Assembly (NCBI GenBank): GCA_964058805.1
Contig: CAXKVV010000462.1
Span: 1-50,351, forward strand
Direction: 5' to 3'
Origin: Schoenoplectus triqueter
Lineage: Eukaryota; Streptophyta; Magnoliopsida; Poales; Cyperaceae
Length of the DNA stretch: 50,351 nt
The stretch's first letter is position 1; each line of letters begins with the position of its first letter. The notes under the pieces were generated by a model. It ran no database searches. It was not told where the DNA came from and was given only the letters and a program-made list of their open reading frames with translations. Positions 34,150-46,700 of this stretch are shown piece after piece. The translations under genes and the position numbers were made by a program.

Positions 34150-37140
34150 GTTTTGCGCGCCCGGACACGTTTTGGGCGTTGCCAAGGTCGTCGGGTCCCG
34201 TTTTAATGTTTTGCGCGCCCGGACTCGTTTTCGGCGGTGCCGACGTCGTCGGGTCCCGTTTTCTTATTTTGCGCTCCTGGACTCGTTTTCGGCGGTACCG
34301 AGGTCGTCAGGTCCCGTTTTCAAGTTTTGCGCGCCCGGACTCGTTTTCGGCTGTGCCGAGGTCGTCGGGTCCCGTTTTCATGTTTTGTGCGCCCGGACTC
34401 GTTTTGGACGATACCGAGGGCGTCCTGTCCCGTTTTCAAGTTTTGCGCTCCCGGACTCGTTTTGGGCCGTACCGAGGGCGTCCTGTCCGGTTTTCAAGTT
34501 TTGCGCGCCCGGACACGTTTTGGGCGGTGCCGAGGTCGTCGGGTCCCGTTTTCATGTTTTGCTCGCCCGGACTCGTTTTCGGCGGTACCGAGGGCGTCGG
34601 GTCCCGTTTTCATGTTTTGCGCGCCCGGACTCGTTTTCAGCGGAACCGATGGCGTCGTCCCGTTTTCGAGTTTTGTGCGCCCGGACACGTTTTGGGCGTT
34701 GCCGAGGTTATCGGGACCCGTTTTCATGTTTTGCGCGCCCGAACTCGTTTTTGGCGGTGCCGAGGGCGTCATTTCCCGTTTTTAAGTTGTGCGCGCCCGG
34801 ACTCGTTTACGGCGGTAACGAGGGCGTCCTTTCCCGTTATCATATTTTGCACCCCCATACTAGTTTTCGACGGTGCCGAGGTTGTCGGGTCCCGTTTTCA
34901 TGTTTTGCGCGCCCGGATTCGTTTCGGCGTTACCGAGGGCGTCCTTTCCCGTTTTCATGTTTTGCGCGCCCGGACTCGTTTTCGGCGGTGCCGAGGGCGT
35001 CGGGTCCCGTTTTCAAGTTCTGCGCGCGCGGACTCGTTTACGGCGGTGCCGAGGGCGTTGCCGAGGTCGTCGGGTCCCGTTTTCATGTTTTGCGCGCCCG
35101 GACTCGTTTTCGGCGGTGCCGAGGTCGTCGGGTCCCGTTTTCATGTTTTGCGCGCCCGGACTCGTTTTCGGCGGTGCCGACGTCGTCGGGTCCCGTTTTC
35201 TTGTTTTGCGTGCCCGGACTCGTTTTCGGCGGTACCGAGGGCGTCCTTTCCCGTTTTCAAGTTTTGCGCGCCCGGACACTTTTTCGGCGGTGCCGAGGTC
35301 GTCGGCTCCCGTTTTCAAGTTTTGCGCGCCCGGATTCTTTTTCGGCGGTATCGAGGGCGTCGGGTACCGTTTTCAAGTTTTGCGCTCCCGGACTCGTTTA
35401 CGGCGGTGCCGAGGGCGTCGGGTCCCGTTTTCATGTTTTGCTCGCCCGGACTCGTTTTCGGCGATACCGAGGGCGTCTTGTTCCCTTTTCGAGTTTTGCG
35501 CGCCCGGACACGTTTTGGGCGTTGCCAAGGTCGTGGGGTCCCGTTTTAATGTTTTGCGCGCCCATACTCGTTTTCGGCGGTGCCGACGTCGTCGGGTCCC
35601 GTTTTCTTATTTTGCGCTCCTGGACTCGTTTTCGGCGGTACCGAGGTCGTCAGGTCTCGTTTTCAAGTTTTGCGCGCCCGGACTCGTTTTCGGCTGTGCC
35701 GAGGTCGTCGGGTCCCGTTTTCATGCTTTGCGCGCCCGGACTCGTTTTGGACGGTACCGAGGGCGTCCTGTCCCGTTTTCAAGTTTTACGCTCCCGGACT
35801 CGTTTTGGGCCGTACCGAGGGCGTCCTGTCCGGTTTTCAAGTTTTGCGTGCCCGGACACGTTTTGGGCGGTGCCGAGGTCGTCGGGTCCCGTTTTCATGT
35901 TTTGCGCCCCCGGACTCGTTTTCGGCGGTACCGAGGGCGTCGGGTCCCGTTTTCATGTTTTGCGCGCCCGGACTCGTTTTCGGCGGAACCGATGGCGTCC
36001 TGTCCCGTTTTCTAGTTTTGCGCGCCCGGACACGTTTTGGGCGTTGCCAAGGTCGTTGGGTCCCGCTTTAATGTTTTGCGCGCCCGGACTCATTTTCGGC
36101 GGTGCCGACGTCGTCGGGTCCCGTTTTCTTATTTTGCGCTCCTGGACTCGTTTTCGGCGGTACCGAGGTCGTCAGGTCCCGTTTTCAAGTTTTGCGCGCC
36201 CGGACTCGTTTTCGGCTGTGCCGAGGTCGTCGGGTCCCGTTTTCATGTTTTGCGCGCCCGGACTCGTTTTGGACGATACCGAGGGCGTCCTGTCCCGTTT
36301 TCAAGTTTTGCGCTCCCGGACTCGTTTTGGGCCGTACCGAGGGCGTCCTGTCCGGTTTTCAAGTTTTGCGCGCCCGGACACGTTTTGGGCGGTGCCGAGG
36401 TCGTCGGGTCCCGTTTTCATGTTTTGCGCGCCCGGACTCGTTTTCGGCGGTACCGAGGGCGTCGGGTCCCGTTTTCATGTTTTGCGCGCCCGGACTCGTT
36501 TTCGGCGGAACCGATGGCGTCGTCCCGTTTTCGAGTTTTGTGCGCCCGGACACGTTTTGGGCGTTGCCGAGGTCGTCGGGACCCGTTTTCATGTTTTGCG
36601 CGCCCAAACTCGTTTTTGGCGGTGCCGAGGGCGTCATTTCCCGTTTTTAAGTTTTGCGCGCCCGGACTCGTTTACGGCGGTAACGAGGGCGTCCTTTCCC
36701 GTTATCATATTTTGCGCCCCCATACTAGTTTTCGACGGTGCCGAGGTTGTCGGGTCCCGTTTTCATGTTTTGCGCGCCCGGATTCGTTTCGGCGTTACCG
36801 AGGGCGTCCTTTCCCGTTTTCATGTTTTGCGCGCCCGGACTCGTTTTCGGCGGTGCCGAGGGCGTCGGGTCCCGTTTTCAAGTTCTGCGCGCGCGGACTC
36901 GTTTACGGCGGTGCCGAGGGCGTCAGGTCCCGTTTTCTTATTTTGCTCGCCCATACTTGTTTTGGGCGTTGCCGAGGTCGTCGGGTCCCGTTTTCATGTT
37001 TTGCGCGCCCGGACTCGTTTTCGGCGGTGCCGAGGTCGTCGGGTCCCGTTTTCATGTTTTGCGCGCCCGGACTCGTTTTCGGCGGTGCCGACGTCGTCGG
37101 GTCCCGTTTTCTTGTATGGCGCGCCCGGACTCGTTTTCGG
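34150..37140 (+). repeat. About 1.1-kb block copied at +1,865
   Basis: 34150-35050 matches 36015-36915, continuing to about 35230 and 37140 with a changed offset. The change is caused by a fused monomer near 35055, where GAGGGCGTTGCC joins two tails. GTTATCATAT is at 34836 and 36701. Both copies contain GATGGCGTCGTCCC, a 3-base-short tail not seen elsewhere. Confidence 0.65.
35510..36555 (+). repeat. Second 522-bp (9-mer) tandem duplication
   Basis: The TGCCGACGTCGTCGGG monomer at 35581 recurs at 36103, and the TGTCCGG marker at 35827 recurs at 36349, both 522 apart. It is the same nine-monomer unit that is duplicated at 30255-31350. Confidence 0.7.
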
Positions 37141-37379
37141 TGGTACCGAGGGCGTCCTTTCCCGTTTTCAAGTTTTGCGCTCCCGGACACGTTTTCGGCT
37201 GTGCCGAGGCCGTCGGGTCCCGTTTTCATGTTTCGCGCGCCCGGACACGTTTTCGGCGGTGCCGAGGTCGTCGGGTCCCGTTTTCAAATTTTGCGCGCCC
37301 GGATTCGTTTTCGGCGGTACCGGGGCGTCGGGTCCCGTTTTCATGTTTTGCGCGCCCGGACTCGTTTTCGGCGGTGCCG

Positions 37380-38550
37380 ACGTCGTCGGGTCCCGTTTTT
37401 GTCGTTTTTCGCGCCCGGACTCTTTTTCGGCTGTACCGAGGGCGTCCTTTCCCGTTTTCAAGTTTTTCGCGCCTGGGCACGTTTTTTGCGTTGCCGAGGT
37501 CGTCGGGTGCCGTTTTTATGTTTTGCGCGCCCGGACTCGTTTTCGGCGGTGCCGACGTCGTCGGGTCCCGTTTTCTTGTTTTGCGCGCCTGGACTCGTTT
37601 TCGGCGGTACCAATGGCATCCTGTCCCGTTTTCGAGTTTTGCGCGCCCGGACTCTTTTTGGGCGGTGCCGAGGGCGTCATTTCCCGTTTTCAAGTATTGC
37701 GCGCCCGGACTCGTTTTCGGCGGTGCCGAGGGCGTCCTGTCCCGTTTTCAAGGTTTGCTCGCCCGGACACGTTTTCGGCGGTGCCGAGGTCGTCGGGTCC
37801 CGTTTTCATGTTTTGCGCGCCCGGACTCGTTTCGGGAAACCGAGGGCGTCCTTTCCCGTTTTCAAGTTTTGCGCGCCCGACTCGTTTACGGAGGTGCCGA
37901 GGTCGTCGGGTCCCTTTTTCATGTTTTGCGCGCCCGGACTCGTTTTCGGCGGTACCGAGGGCGTCCTTTCCCGTTTTCAAGTTTTTCGCGCCCGGACACG
38001 TTTTGGGCGTTGCCGAGGTCGTCGGGTGCCGTTTTCATGTTTTGCGCGCCCGGACTCGTTTTCGGCGGTGCCGACGTCGTCGGGTCCCGTTTTCTTGTTT
38101 TGCGTGCCCGGACTCGTTTTCGGCGGTACCGAGGGCGTCCTTTCCCGTTTTCAAGTTTTGCGCGCCCGGACACTTTTTCGGCGGTGCCGAGGCCGACGGG
38201 TCCCATTTTAATGTTTTGCGCACCCGGACTCATTTTCGGCATTACCGAGGTCGTCGGGTCCTGTTTTCAAGTTGTGCGCGCCTGGTCTCGTTTTCCGCGG
38301 TACCGAGGGCGTCGGGTCCCTTTTACTTGTTTTGCGCGCCCGGACTCGTTTTCGGCGGTACCGTGGGCATGTGGTCCCGTTTTCATGTTTTGCGCGCCCG
38401 GACATGTTTTCGTCGGTGCCGAGGGCGTCCTGTCCCGTTTTCAAGGTTTGCGCGCCCGGACACGTTTTCGGCGGTGCCGAGGTCGTCGGCTCCCGTTTTA
38501 AAGTTTTACGCGCCCGGATTCGTTTTCGGCGGTATCGAGGGCGTCGGGTA
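37380..38550 (+). repeat. Copy of the 28975-30140 segment, 8.4 kb away
   Basis: About twenty monomers match 28975-30140 at an offset of 8,404-8,406. They include the TTTCGGGAAACCGAGG fused monomer, here near 37830, and the TTGTGCGCGCCTGGTCTCG variant near 38272. The equivalent part of the first 3,447-bp copy (25530-26640) matches less consistently. Confidence 0.65.
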
Positions 38551-39154
38551 CCGGTTTCGAGTTTTGCGCGCCCGGACACGTTTTGGGCGTTGCCCAGGTC
38601 GTCGGGTCCCGTTTTAATGTTTTGCGCGCCCGGACTCGTTTTCGGCGGTGCCGAAGTCGTCGGGTCCCGTTTTCATGTTTTACGCGCCCGGACTCGTTTT
38701 TGGCGGTACCGAGGGAGTCCTGTTTCGTTTTCGGCGTTGCCGAGGGCGACCTGTCCCGTTTTCAAGGTTTGCGCGCCCGGACACGTTTTCGGCGGTGCCA
38801 AGGGCGTCCTGTCCCGTTTTCGAGTTTTGCGCGCCCGGACACGTTTTGGGCGTTGCCGAGGTCGTCGGAAGCCGTTTTCATGTTTTGCGCGCCCGGACTC
38901 GTTTTCTGCGGTGCCGACGTCGTCGGGTCCCGTTTTCTTATTTTGCGCTCCTGGACTCGTTTTCGGCGGTACCGAGGTCGTCAGGTCCCGTTTTCAAGTT
39001 TTGCGCGCCCGGACTCGTTTTCAACTGTGCCGAGGTCGTCGGGTCCCGTTTTCATGTTTTGCGCGCCCGGACTCGTTTTCGACGGTACCGAGGGCGTCCT
39101 TTCCCGTTTTCAAGTTTTGCGCTCCCGGGCTCGTTTTGGGCCGTACCGAGGGCG

Positions 39155-40890
39155 TCCTGTCCGGTTTTCAAGTTTTGCGCGCCCGGACACGTTTTGGGCG
39201 GTGCCGAGGTCGTCGGGTCCCGTTTTCATGTTTTGCGCGCCCGGACTCGTTTTCGGCGGTACCGAGGGCGTCGGGTCCCGTTTTCATGTTTTGCGCGCCC
39301 GGACTCGTTTTTGGCGGAACCGATGGCGTCCTATCCCGTTTTCGAGTTTTGTGCGCCCGGACACGTTTTGGGCGTTGCCGAGGTCGTCGGGACCCGTTTT
39401 CATGTTTTGCGTGCCCGAACTCGTTTTTGGCGGTGCCGAGGGCGTCATTTCCCGTTTTTAAGTTTTGCGCGCCCGGACTCGTTTACGGCGGTAACGAGGG
39501 CGTCCTTTCCCGTTATCATATTTTGCGCCCCCATACTAGTTTTCGACGGTGCCGAGGTTGTCGGGTCCCGTTTTCATGTTTTGAGCGCCCGGATTCGTTT
39601 CGGCGTTACCGAGGGCGTCCTTTCCCGTTTTCAAGTTTTGCGCGCCCGGACTCGTTTACGGCGGTGCCGAGGTCATCGGGTCCCGTTTTCATGTTTTGCG
39701 CGCCCGAACTCGTTTTCGGCGGTACCGAGGGCGTCCTTTCCCGTTTTCTAGTTTTGCGCGCCCGGACACGTTTTCGGCGGTGCCGAGGTCGTCGGGTCCC
39801 GTTTTCATGTTTTGCGTGCCCGGACTCGTTTTCGGCGGTACCGAGTGCGTCGGGTCCCGTTTTCATGTTTTGCGCGCCCAGACTCGTTTTTGGCGGAACC
39901 GATGGCGTCCTATCCCGTTTTCGAGTTTTGTGCGCCCGGACACGTTTTGGGCGTTGCCGAGGTCGTCGGGACCCGTTTTCATGTTTTGCGCGCCCGAACT
40001 CGTTTTTGGCGGTGCCGAGGGCGTCATTTCCCGTTTTTAAGTTTTGCGCGCCCGGACTCGTTTACGGCGGTAACGAGGGCGTCCTTTCCCGTTATCATAT
40101 TTTGCGCCCCCATACTAGTTTTCGACGGTGACGAGGTTGTCGGGTCCCGTTTTCATGTTTTGAGCGCCTGGATTCGTTTCGGCGTTACCGAGGGCGTCCT
40201 TTCCCGTTTTCAAGTTTTGCGCGCCCGGACTCGTTTACGGCGGTGCCGAGGTCATCGGGTCCCGTTTTCATGTTTTGCGCGCCCGGACTCGTTTTCGGCC
40301 GTACCGAGGGCGTCCTGTCCGGTTTTCAAGTTTTGCGCGCCCGGACACGTTTTGGGCGGTGCCGAGGTCGTCGGGTCCCGTTTTCATGTTTTGCGCGCCC
40401 GGACTCGTTTTCGGTGGTACCGAGGGCGTCGGGTCCCGTTTTCATGTTTTGCGCGCCCGGACTCGTTTTCGGCGGAACCGATGGCGTCCTATCCCGTTTT
40501 CGAGTTTTGTGCGCCCGGACACGTTTTGGGCGTTGCCGAGGTCGTCGGGACCCGTTTTCATGTTTTGCGCGCCCGAACTCGTTTTTGGCGGTGCCGAGGG
40601 CGTCATTTCCCGTTTTTAAGTTTTGCGCGCCCGGACTCGTTTACGGCGGTAACGAGGGCGTCCTTTCCCGTTATCATATTTTGCGCCCCCATACTAGTTT
40701 TCGACGGTGACGAGGTTGTCGGGTCCCGTTTTCATGTTTTGAGCGCCCGGATTCGTTTCGGCGTTACCGAGGGCGTCCTTTCCCGTTTTCAAGTTTTGCG
40801 CGCTCGGACTCGTTTACGGCGGTGCCGAGGTCATCGGGTCCCGTTTTCATGTTTTGCGCGCCCGGACTCGTTTTCGGCGGTACCGAGGGC
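39155..40890 (+). repeat. 579-bp HOR, three tandem copies
   Basis: Ten monomers less one base, repeated three times. CGATGGCGTCCTATCCC occurs at 39321, 39900 and 40479, and GTTATCATAT at 39512, 40091 and 40670, each 579 apart. Copies 2 and 3 share GACGGTGACGAGG where copy 1 has GACGGTGCCGAGG. Copies 1 and 3 begin with the TGTCCGG marker, which copy 2 lacks. Confidence 0.75.
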
Positions 40891-41570
40891 GTCCTTTCCC
40901 GTTTTCTAGTTTCGCGCGCCCGGACACGTTTTCGGCGGTGCCGAGGCCGTCGGGTCCTGTTTTCATGTTTTGTGCGCCCGGACTCATTTTCGGCGGTACC
41001 AAGGCCGTCGGGTCCTGTTTTCAAGTTTTGCGCGCCTGGTCTCATTTTCCGCGGTACCGAGGGCGTCGGGTCCCTTTTACTTGTTTTGCGCGCCCGGACT
41101 CGTTTTCGGCGGTACCGTGGGCGTGTGGTCCCGTTTTCATGTTTTGCGCGCCCGGACACGTTTTCGTCGGTGCCGAGGGCGTCTTTTCCCGTTTTCAAGG
41201 TTTGCGCGCCCGGACACTTTTTTGGCGGTGCCGAGGTCGTCGGGTCCCGTTTTCAAGTTTTGCGCGCCCGTATTCGTTTTCGGCGGTACCGAGGGCGTCT
41301 TGTCCCGTTTTCGAGTTTTGCGCGCCCGGACACGTTATGGGCGTTGCCAAGGTCGTCGGGTCCCGTTTTCATGTTTTGCGCCCCCGGACTCGTTTTCGGC
41401 GGTGCCTAGGCCGTCGGGTCCCGTTTTCATGTTTTGCGCCCCCGGACTCGTTTTCGGCGGTACCGAGGGTCTCCTTTCCCGTTTTCAACTTTTGCGCGCC
41501 CGGACTCGTTTACGGCGGTGCCGAGGGCGTCAGGTCCCGTTTTCTTGTTTTGCGCGCCCGGACTCGTTTT
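40720..41570 (+). repeat. Copy of the 31531-32381 segment, 9,189 bases away
   Basis: The order of variants is conserved at a constant offset of 9,189. The stretch includes the CACGTTATGGGCG monomer near 41330 (32141) and the GGGTCTCCTTTCCC junction near 41468 (32279). The constant offset means no net indel across about 850 bases. Confidence 0.65.
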
Positions 41571-42719
41571 AGGCGGTACCGAGGGCGTCCTGTCCTGTTT
41601 TTGAGTTTTGCGCGCCCGGACACGTTTTGGGCGTTGCCGAGGTCGTCGGGTCCCGTTTTCTTATTTTGCGCGCCCGAACTTGTTCTCGGCGGTACCGAGG
41701 GCGTCATATCCCGTTTTCAAGTTTTTCGCGCCCGGACACGTTTTGGGCGTTGTCGAGGTCGTCGGGTGCCGTTTTCATGTTTTGCGTGCCCGGACTCGTT
41801 TTCGACGGTGCCGAGGGCGTCGGATCCCGTTTTCAAGTTCTGCGCGCCCGGACTCGTTTTCGGCGGTGCCGACGTCGTCGGGTCCCGTTTTCTTGTATTG
41901 CGCGCCCGGACTCGTTTTCGGTGGTACCGAGGGCGTCCTTTCCCGTTTTCAAGTTTTGCGCGCCCGGACACGTGTTCGGCTGTGCCGAGGCCGTCGGGTC
42001 CCGTTTTCATGTTTTGCGCGCCCGGACACGTTTTCGGCGGTGCCGAGGTCGTAGGGTCCCGTTTTCAAATTTTGCGCGCCCGGATTCGTTTTCGGCGGTA
42101 CCGAGGGCGTCGGATCCCGTTTTCAAGTTTTGCGCGCCCGGACTCGTTTACGGCGGTGCCGAGGGCGTCGGGTCCCGTTTTCATGTTTTCATCGCCCAGA
42201 CTCGTTTTCGGCGATACCGAGGGCGTCTTGTCCCGTTTTCGAGTTTTGCGCGCCCGGACACGTTTTGGGCGTTGCCAAGGTCGTCTGGTCCCGTTTTAAT
42301 GTTTTGCCCGCCCGGACTCGTTTTCGGCGGTGCCGAGGTCGTCGGGTCCCGTTTTCATGTTTTGCGCTCCGGGACTCGTTTTCGGCGGTACCGAGGGCGT
42401 CCTGTCCCATTTTCGGCGGTGCCGAGGGCGTCCTGTCCCGTGTTAAAGGTTTGCGCGCCCGGATACGTTTTCGACTGTGCCGTGGTCGTCGGGTCCCGTT
42501 TTCATGTTTTGCGCACCCGAACTCGTTTTCGGCGTTACCGAGGGCGTCCTTTCCCGTTTTCAACTTTTGCGGGCCCGAACTCGTTTACGGCGGTGCCGAG
42601 GGCTTCAGGTCCGGTTTTCATGTTTTGCGCGCCCGGACTCGTTTTCGGTGGTACTGAGGGCGTCCTGTCCCGTTTTTGAGTTTTGCGTGCCCGGACACGT
42701 TTTGGGCGGTACCGAGGGC

Positions 42720-43745
42720 GTGCTGTCCCGTTTTCAAATTTTGCGCTCCCAGACTCGTTTTGGGCAGTACCGAGGGCGTCCTGTCCCGTTTTCAAGTTTT
42801 GCGCGCCCGGACACGTTTTGGGCGGTAACGAGGTCGTCGGGTCCCGTTTTCATGTTTTACGCGCCCAGACTCGTTTTCGGCGGTACCGAGGTCGTCGGGT
42901 CCCGTTTTCATGTTTTGCGCGTCCAGACTCGTTTTCGACGGTACCGATGGCGTCCGGTCCTGTTTTCGAGTTTTGCGAGCCCGGACACGTTTTGGGCGTT
43001 GCCGAGGTCGTCGGGTCCCGTTTTCATGTTTTGCGCCCGGACTCGTTTTTGGCGGTGCCGAGGTCGTCGGGTCCCGTTTTCATGTTTTGCGCGCCCGGAC
43101 TCGTTTTCGGCGGTACCGAGGGCGTTCTTTACCGTATTCATGTTTTTCGCTCCCGGACACGTTTTCGGCGGTGCCGAGGTCGTCGGGTCCCGTTTTCATG
43201 TTTTGCGCGCCCGGACTCGTTTTCGGCAGTACCGAGGGTGTTCTTTCCTGTTTACATGTTTTTCGCGCCCGGACACGTTTTCGGCGGTGCCGAGGTCGTC
43301 CGGTCCCGTTTTCATGTTTTGCGCGCCCGGACTCGTTTTTGGCAGTACCGAGGGCGTCGGGTCCCGTTTTCATGTTTTGCACACCCGGACTCGTTTTCGG
43401 CGGTACCGAGGTCGTCTTGTCCCGTTTTCAAGTTTTGCGCGCCCGAACACGTTTTGGGCGGTGCCGAGGTCGTCGGGTCCCGTTTTCTTGTTTTGCGCGC
43501 CCGGACTCGTTTTTGGCGGTACCGAGGGCGTTCTTTCCCGTTTTCGGCGTTTTACGCGCCCGGACACGTTTTCGGCGGTGCCGAGGTCGTCGGGTCCCGT
43601 TTTCAAGTTTTTCGCGCCCGGACTCGTTTTCGGCGGTACCGAGGGCGTCGGGTTCCTTTTACATGTTTTGCGCACCCGGACTCGTTTTCGGCGGTATCGT
43701 GGGCGTCGGGTCACGTTTTCGGCGGTGCTGAGGGCGTCCTGTCCC
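42720..43745 (+). repeat. Copy of the 27793-28817 segment, 14.9 kb away
   Basis: Matches copy 2 of the 3,447-bp HOR at about 14,928. It includes a monomer present at 27890-27950 but absent from the first 3,447-bp copy, so it is related to that copy. Marker variants are TTTACCGTATTCATG near 43131, CCGGACTCG directly after TTTTGCG near 43036, and the truncated monomer at 43713. Confidence 0.65.
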
Positions 43746-43749
43746 GTTT

Positions 43750-46700
43750 TCAACGTTTTCGGCGGTGCCGAGGCCGTCTGGTCCCGTTTTCATGTTTTGC
43801 GCGCCCAGTCTCGTTTTTAGCGGTATCGAGGTCGTTGGGTCCCGTTTTCATGTTTTGCGCGCCCGGACTCGTTTTCGGCGTTACCGAGGGCGTCCTTTCC
43901 CGTTTTCAAGTTTTGCGCGTCCGGACTCGTTTACGGCAGTGCCGAGGGCGTCGGGTCCCGTTTTCAAGTTTTGCGCGTCCGGACTCGTTATCGGCGGTGC
44001 CGACGTCGTCGGGTCCCGTTTTCTTGATTTTCGCACCCGGACTCGTTTTCGGCGGTACCGAGGGTGTCCATTCCCGTTTTCAAGTTTTTCGCGCCCGGAC
44101 ACGTTTTGGGCGTTGCCGAGGTCGTCGGGTGCCGTTTTCATGTTTTGCGCGCCCGGATTCCTTTTCTGCGGTGCCGACGTCGTCGGGTCCCGTTTTCATG
44201 TGTTGCGCGCCTGGACACGTTTTCGGCGGCACCGAGGGCGTCCTTTCCCGTTTTCAAGTTTTGCGCGCCCGGACACGTTTTCGGCGGTGCCTGGGCCGTC
44301 GGGTCCCGTTTTCATGTTTTACGCGCCCGGACACGTTTTGGTCGTTGCCGACGTCGTCGGGTCCCGTTTTATTGTTTTGCGCGCCCGGACTCATTTTCGC
44401 GGTACCGAGGGCGTCCTTTCCCGTTTTTATGTTTTGCGAGCCCGAACACGTTTTCGGCGGTGCCGAGGCCGTCGGGTCCCGTTTTCATGTTTTGCGCGCC
44501 CGGACTCATTTTCGGCGGTACCTAAGCCGTCGGGTCCCTTTTACTTGTTTTCCGAGCCCGGACTCGTTTTCGGCGGTACCGTGGGCGTTTGGTCCCGTTT
44601 TCATGTTTTGCGCGCCCGGACACGTTTTCGGCGGTACCGAGGGCATCCTATCCCGTTTTCAAGGTTTGCGCGCCCGGACTCGTTTTCGGCGGTACCGAGG
44701 GCGTCGGGTCCCGTTTTCAAGGTTTGCGCACATGGGCACGTTTTTGACGATGGCGTGGTCGTCGGGTCCCGTTTTCCTGTTTTGCGCGCCCACACTCGTT
44801 TTCGGCGGTACCGTGGGCGACGGGTTTCGATTTCATGTTTTGCGCGCCCGGACTCGTTTACGGCGGAGCCGAGGTCGTCGGGTCCCGTTTTCATGTTTTG
44901 CGCGCCCGGACTCTTTTTCGGCGATACCGAGGGCGTCCTTTCCCGATTTCAAGTTTTGCGCGCCCGGACTCGTTTGCGGCGGTACCGATGGCGTCCTATC
45001 CCGTTTTCGAGTTTTGCGCGCCCGGACTCGTTTTGGGCGTTGCCGAGGTCGTCGGGTCCCGTTTTCATGTTTTGCGCGCCCGGACTCGTTTTCGGCAGTG
45101 CCGAGGGCGTCGGGTCCCTTTTACATGTTTTGCGCGCCCGGACTCGTTTTCGGCGGTACCGTGGGCCTCAAGTGCCCTTTTACATGTTTTGCTCGCCCGG
45201 ACTCGTTTTCGACGGTACCGTGGGCGTCGGGTCCCGTTTTAATGTTTTGCGCCCGGACACGTTTTCGGCGCTGCCGAGGGCGTCCTGTCCCGTTATCAAG
45301 GTTTGCGCGCATGGACACATTTTCGGCGGTGCCGAGGTCGTCGGGTCCCGTTTTCATGTTTTGCGCGCCGGGACACGTGTTCGGCGGTATCGTGGGCGAG
45401 GGTCCCGATTTCATGTTTTGCGCGCCCGGACTCGTTTACGGCGGTGCCGAGGTCGTCGGGTCCCGTTTTCATGTTTTACGCGCCCGGACTCGTTTTCGGC
45501 GTTACCGAGGGCGTCCTTTCCCGTTTTCAAGTTTTGCGCGCCCGGACTCGTTTACGGTGGTGCCCAGGGCGTCGGGTCCCGTTTTCATGTTTTGCGCGCC
45601 CGAGTCGTTTTCGGCGGTACGGAGGGCGTCCTTTCCCGTTTTCAAGTTTTGCGAAACCAGACACGTTTTCGGCGGTGCCGAGGTCGTCGGGTCCCGTTTT
45701 CATGTTTTGCGCGCCCGGACTCATTTTCGACGGTACCGAGGGCGTCGGGTCCCGTTTTCAAGTCTTGCGCGCGAGGACTCGTTTACGGCGGTACCGAGGT
45801 CGTCGGGTCCCTTTTACATGTTTGTCGCGCCTAGACTCGTTTTCGGCGGTACCATGGACGTCGGGTCCCGTTTTCATGTTTTGCGCGCCCGGACACGTTT
45901 TGGGCGGTTCCGAGGGCGTCCTGTCCCGTTTTCGGCGGTGCCGAGGGCGTCTTGTCCCATTTTAAAGGTTTGCGCGCCCGGAAACGTTTTCGGCGGTGCC
46001 GAGGTCGTCGGGTCCCGTTTTCATGTTTTGCGCGCCCGGACTCGTTTTCGACGTTACCGAGGGCGTCCTTTCCCGTTTTCAAGTTTTGCGCGTCCGAACT
46101 TGTTTACGGCGGTGCCGAGGGCGTCGGGTCCCGTATTCATGTTTTGCGCGCCCGGACTCGTTTTCGGCGGTGCCGAGGGCATCCTTTCCCGTTTTCATGT
46201 TTTTCGCGCCCGGACTCGTTTTTGGCGGTTACGAGGTCGTCCTTTCCCGTTTTCAAGTTTTGCGCGCCCGGACACGTTTTCGGCGGTGCCGAGGTCGTCG
46301 GGTCCCGTTTTCATGGTTTGCGCGCCCGGACTCATTTTCGGCGGTACCGAGGGCGTCGGGTCCCGTTTTCAAGTTTTGCGCACGGGGGCTCGTGTTCGGC
46401 GGTACCGAGGTCGTCGGGTCCCTTTTACATGTTTGTCGCGCCCAGACTCGTTTTCGGCGGTACCGTGGGCGTCGGGTCCCGTTTTCATGTTTTGCGCGCC
46501 CGTACACGTTTTCGGCGGTGCCGAGGGCGTCCAGTCCCGTTTTCGGCGGTGCCGAGGGCGTCCTGTCCCGTTTTCAAGTTTTGCGCGCCCGGACACGTTT
46601 TCGGCGGTGCCGAGGTCGTCGTGTCCCGTTTTCATGTTTTGCGCGCCCGGACTCGTTTTCGGCGTTACCGAGGTCCTCCTTTCCCGTTTTCAAGTTTTGC

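Noticed and set aside
43535..43560. Odd TTTTCGGCGTTTTACGCG monomer as an inserted element
   Set aside because: It is explained by a change of a few bases in the ATG/AAG region of an ordinary monomer, and the flanking units are normal.
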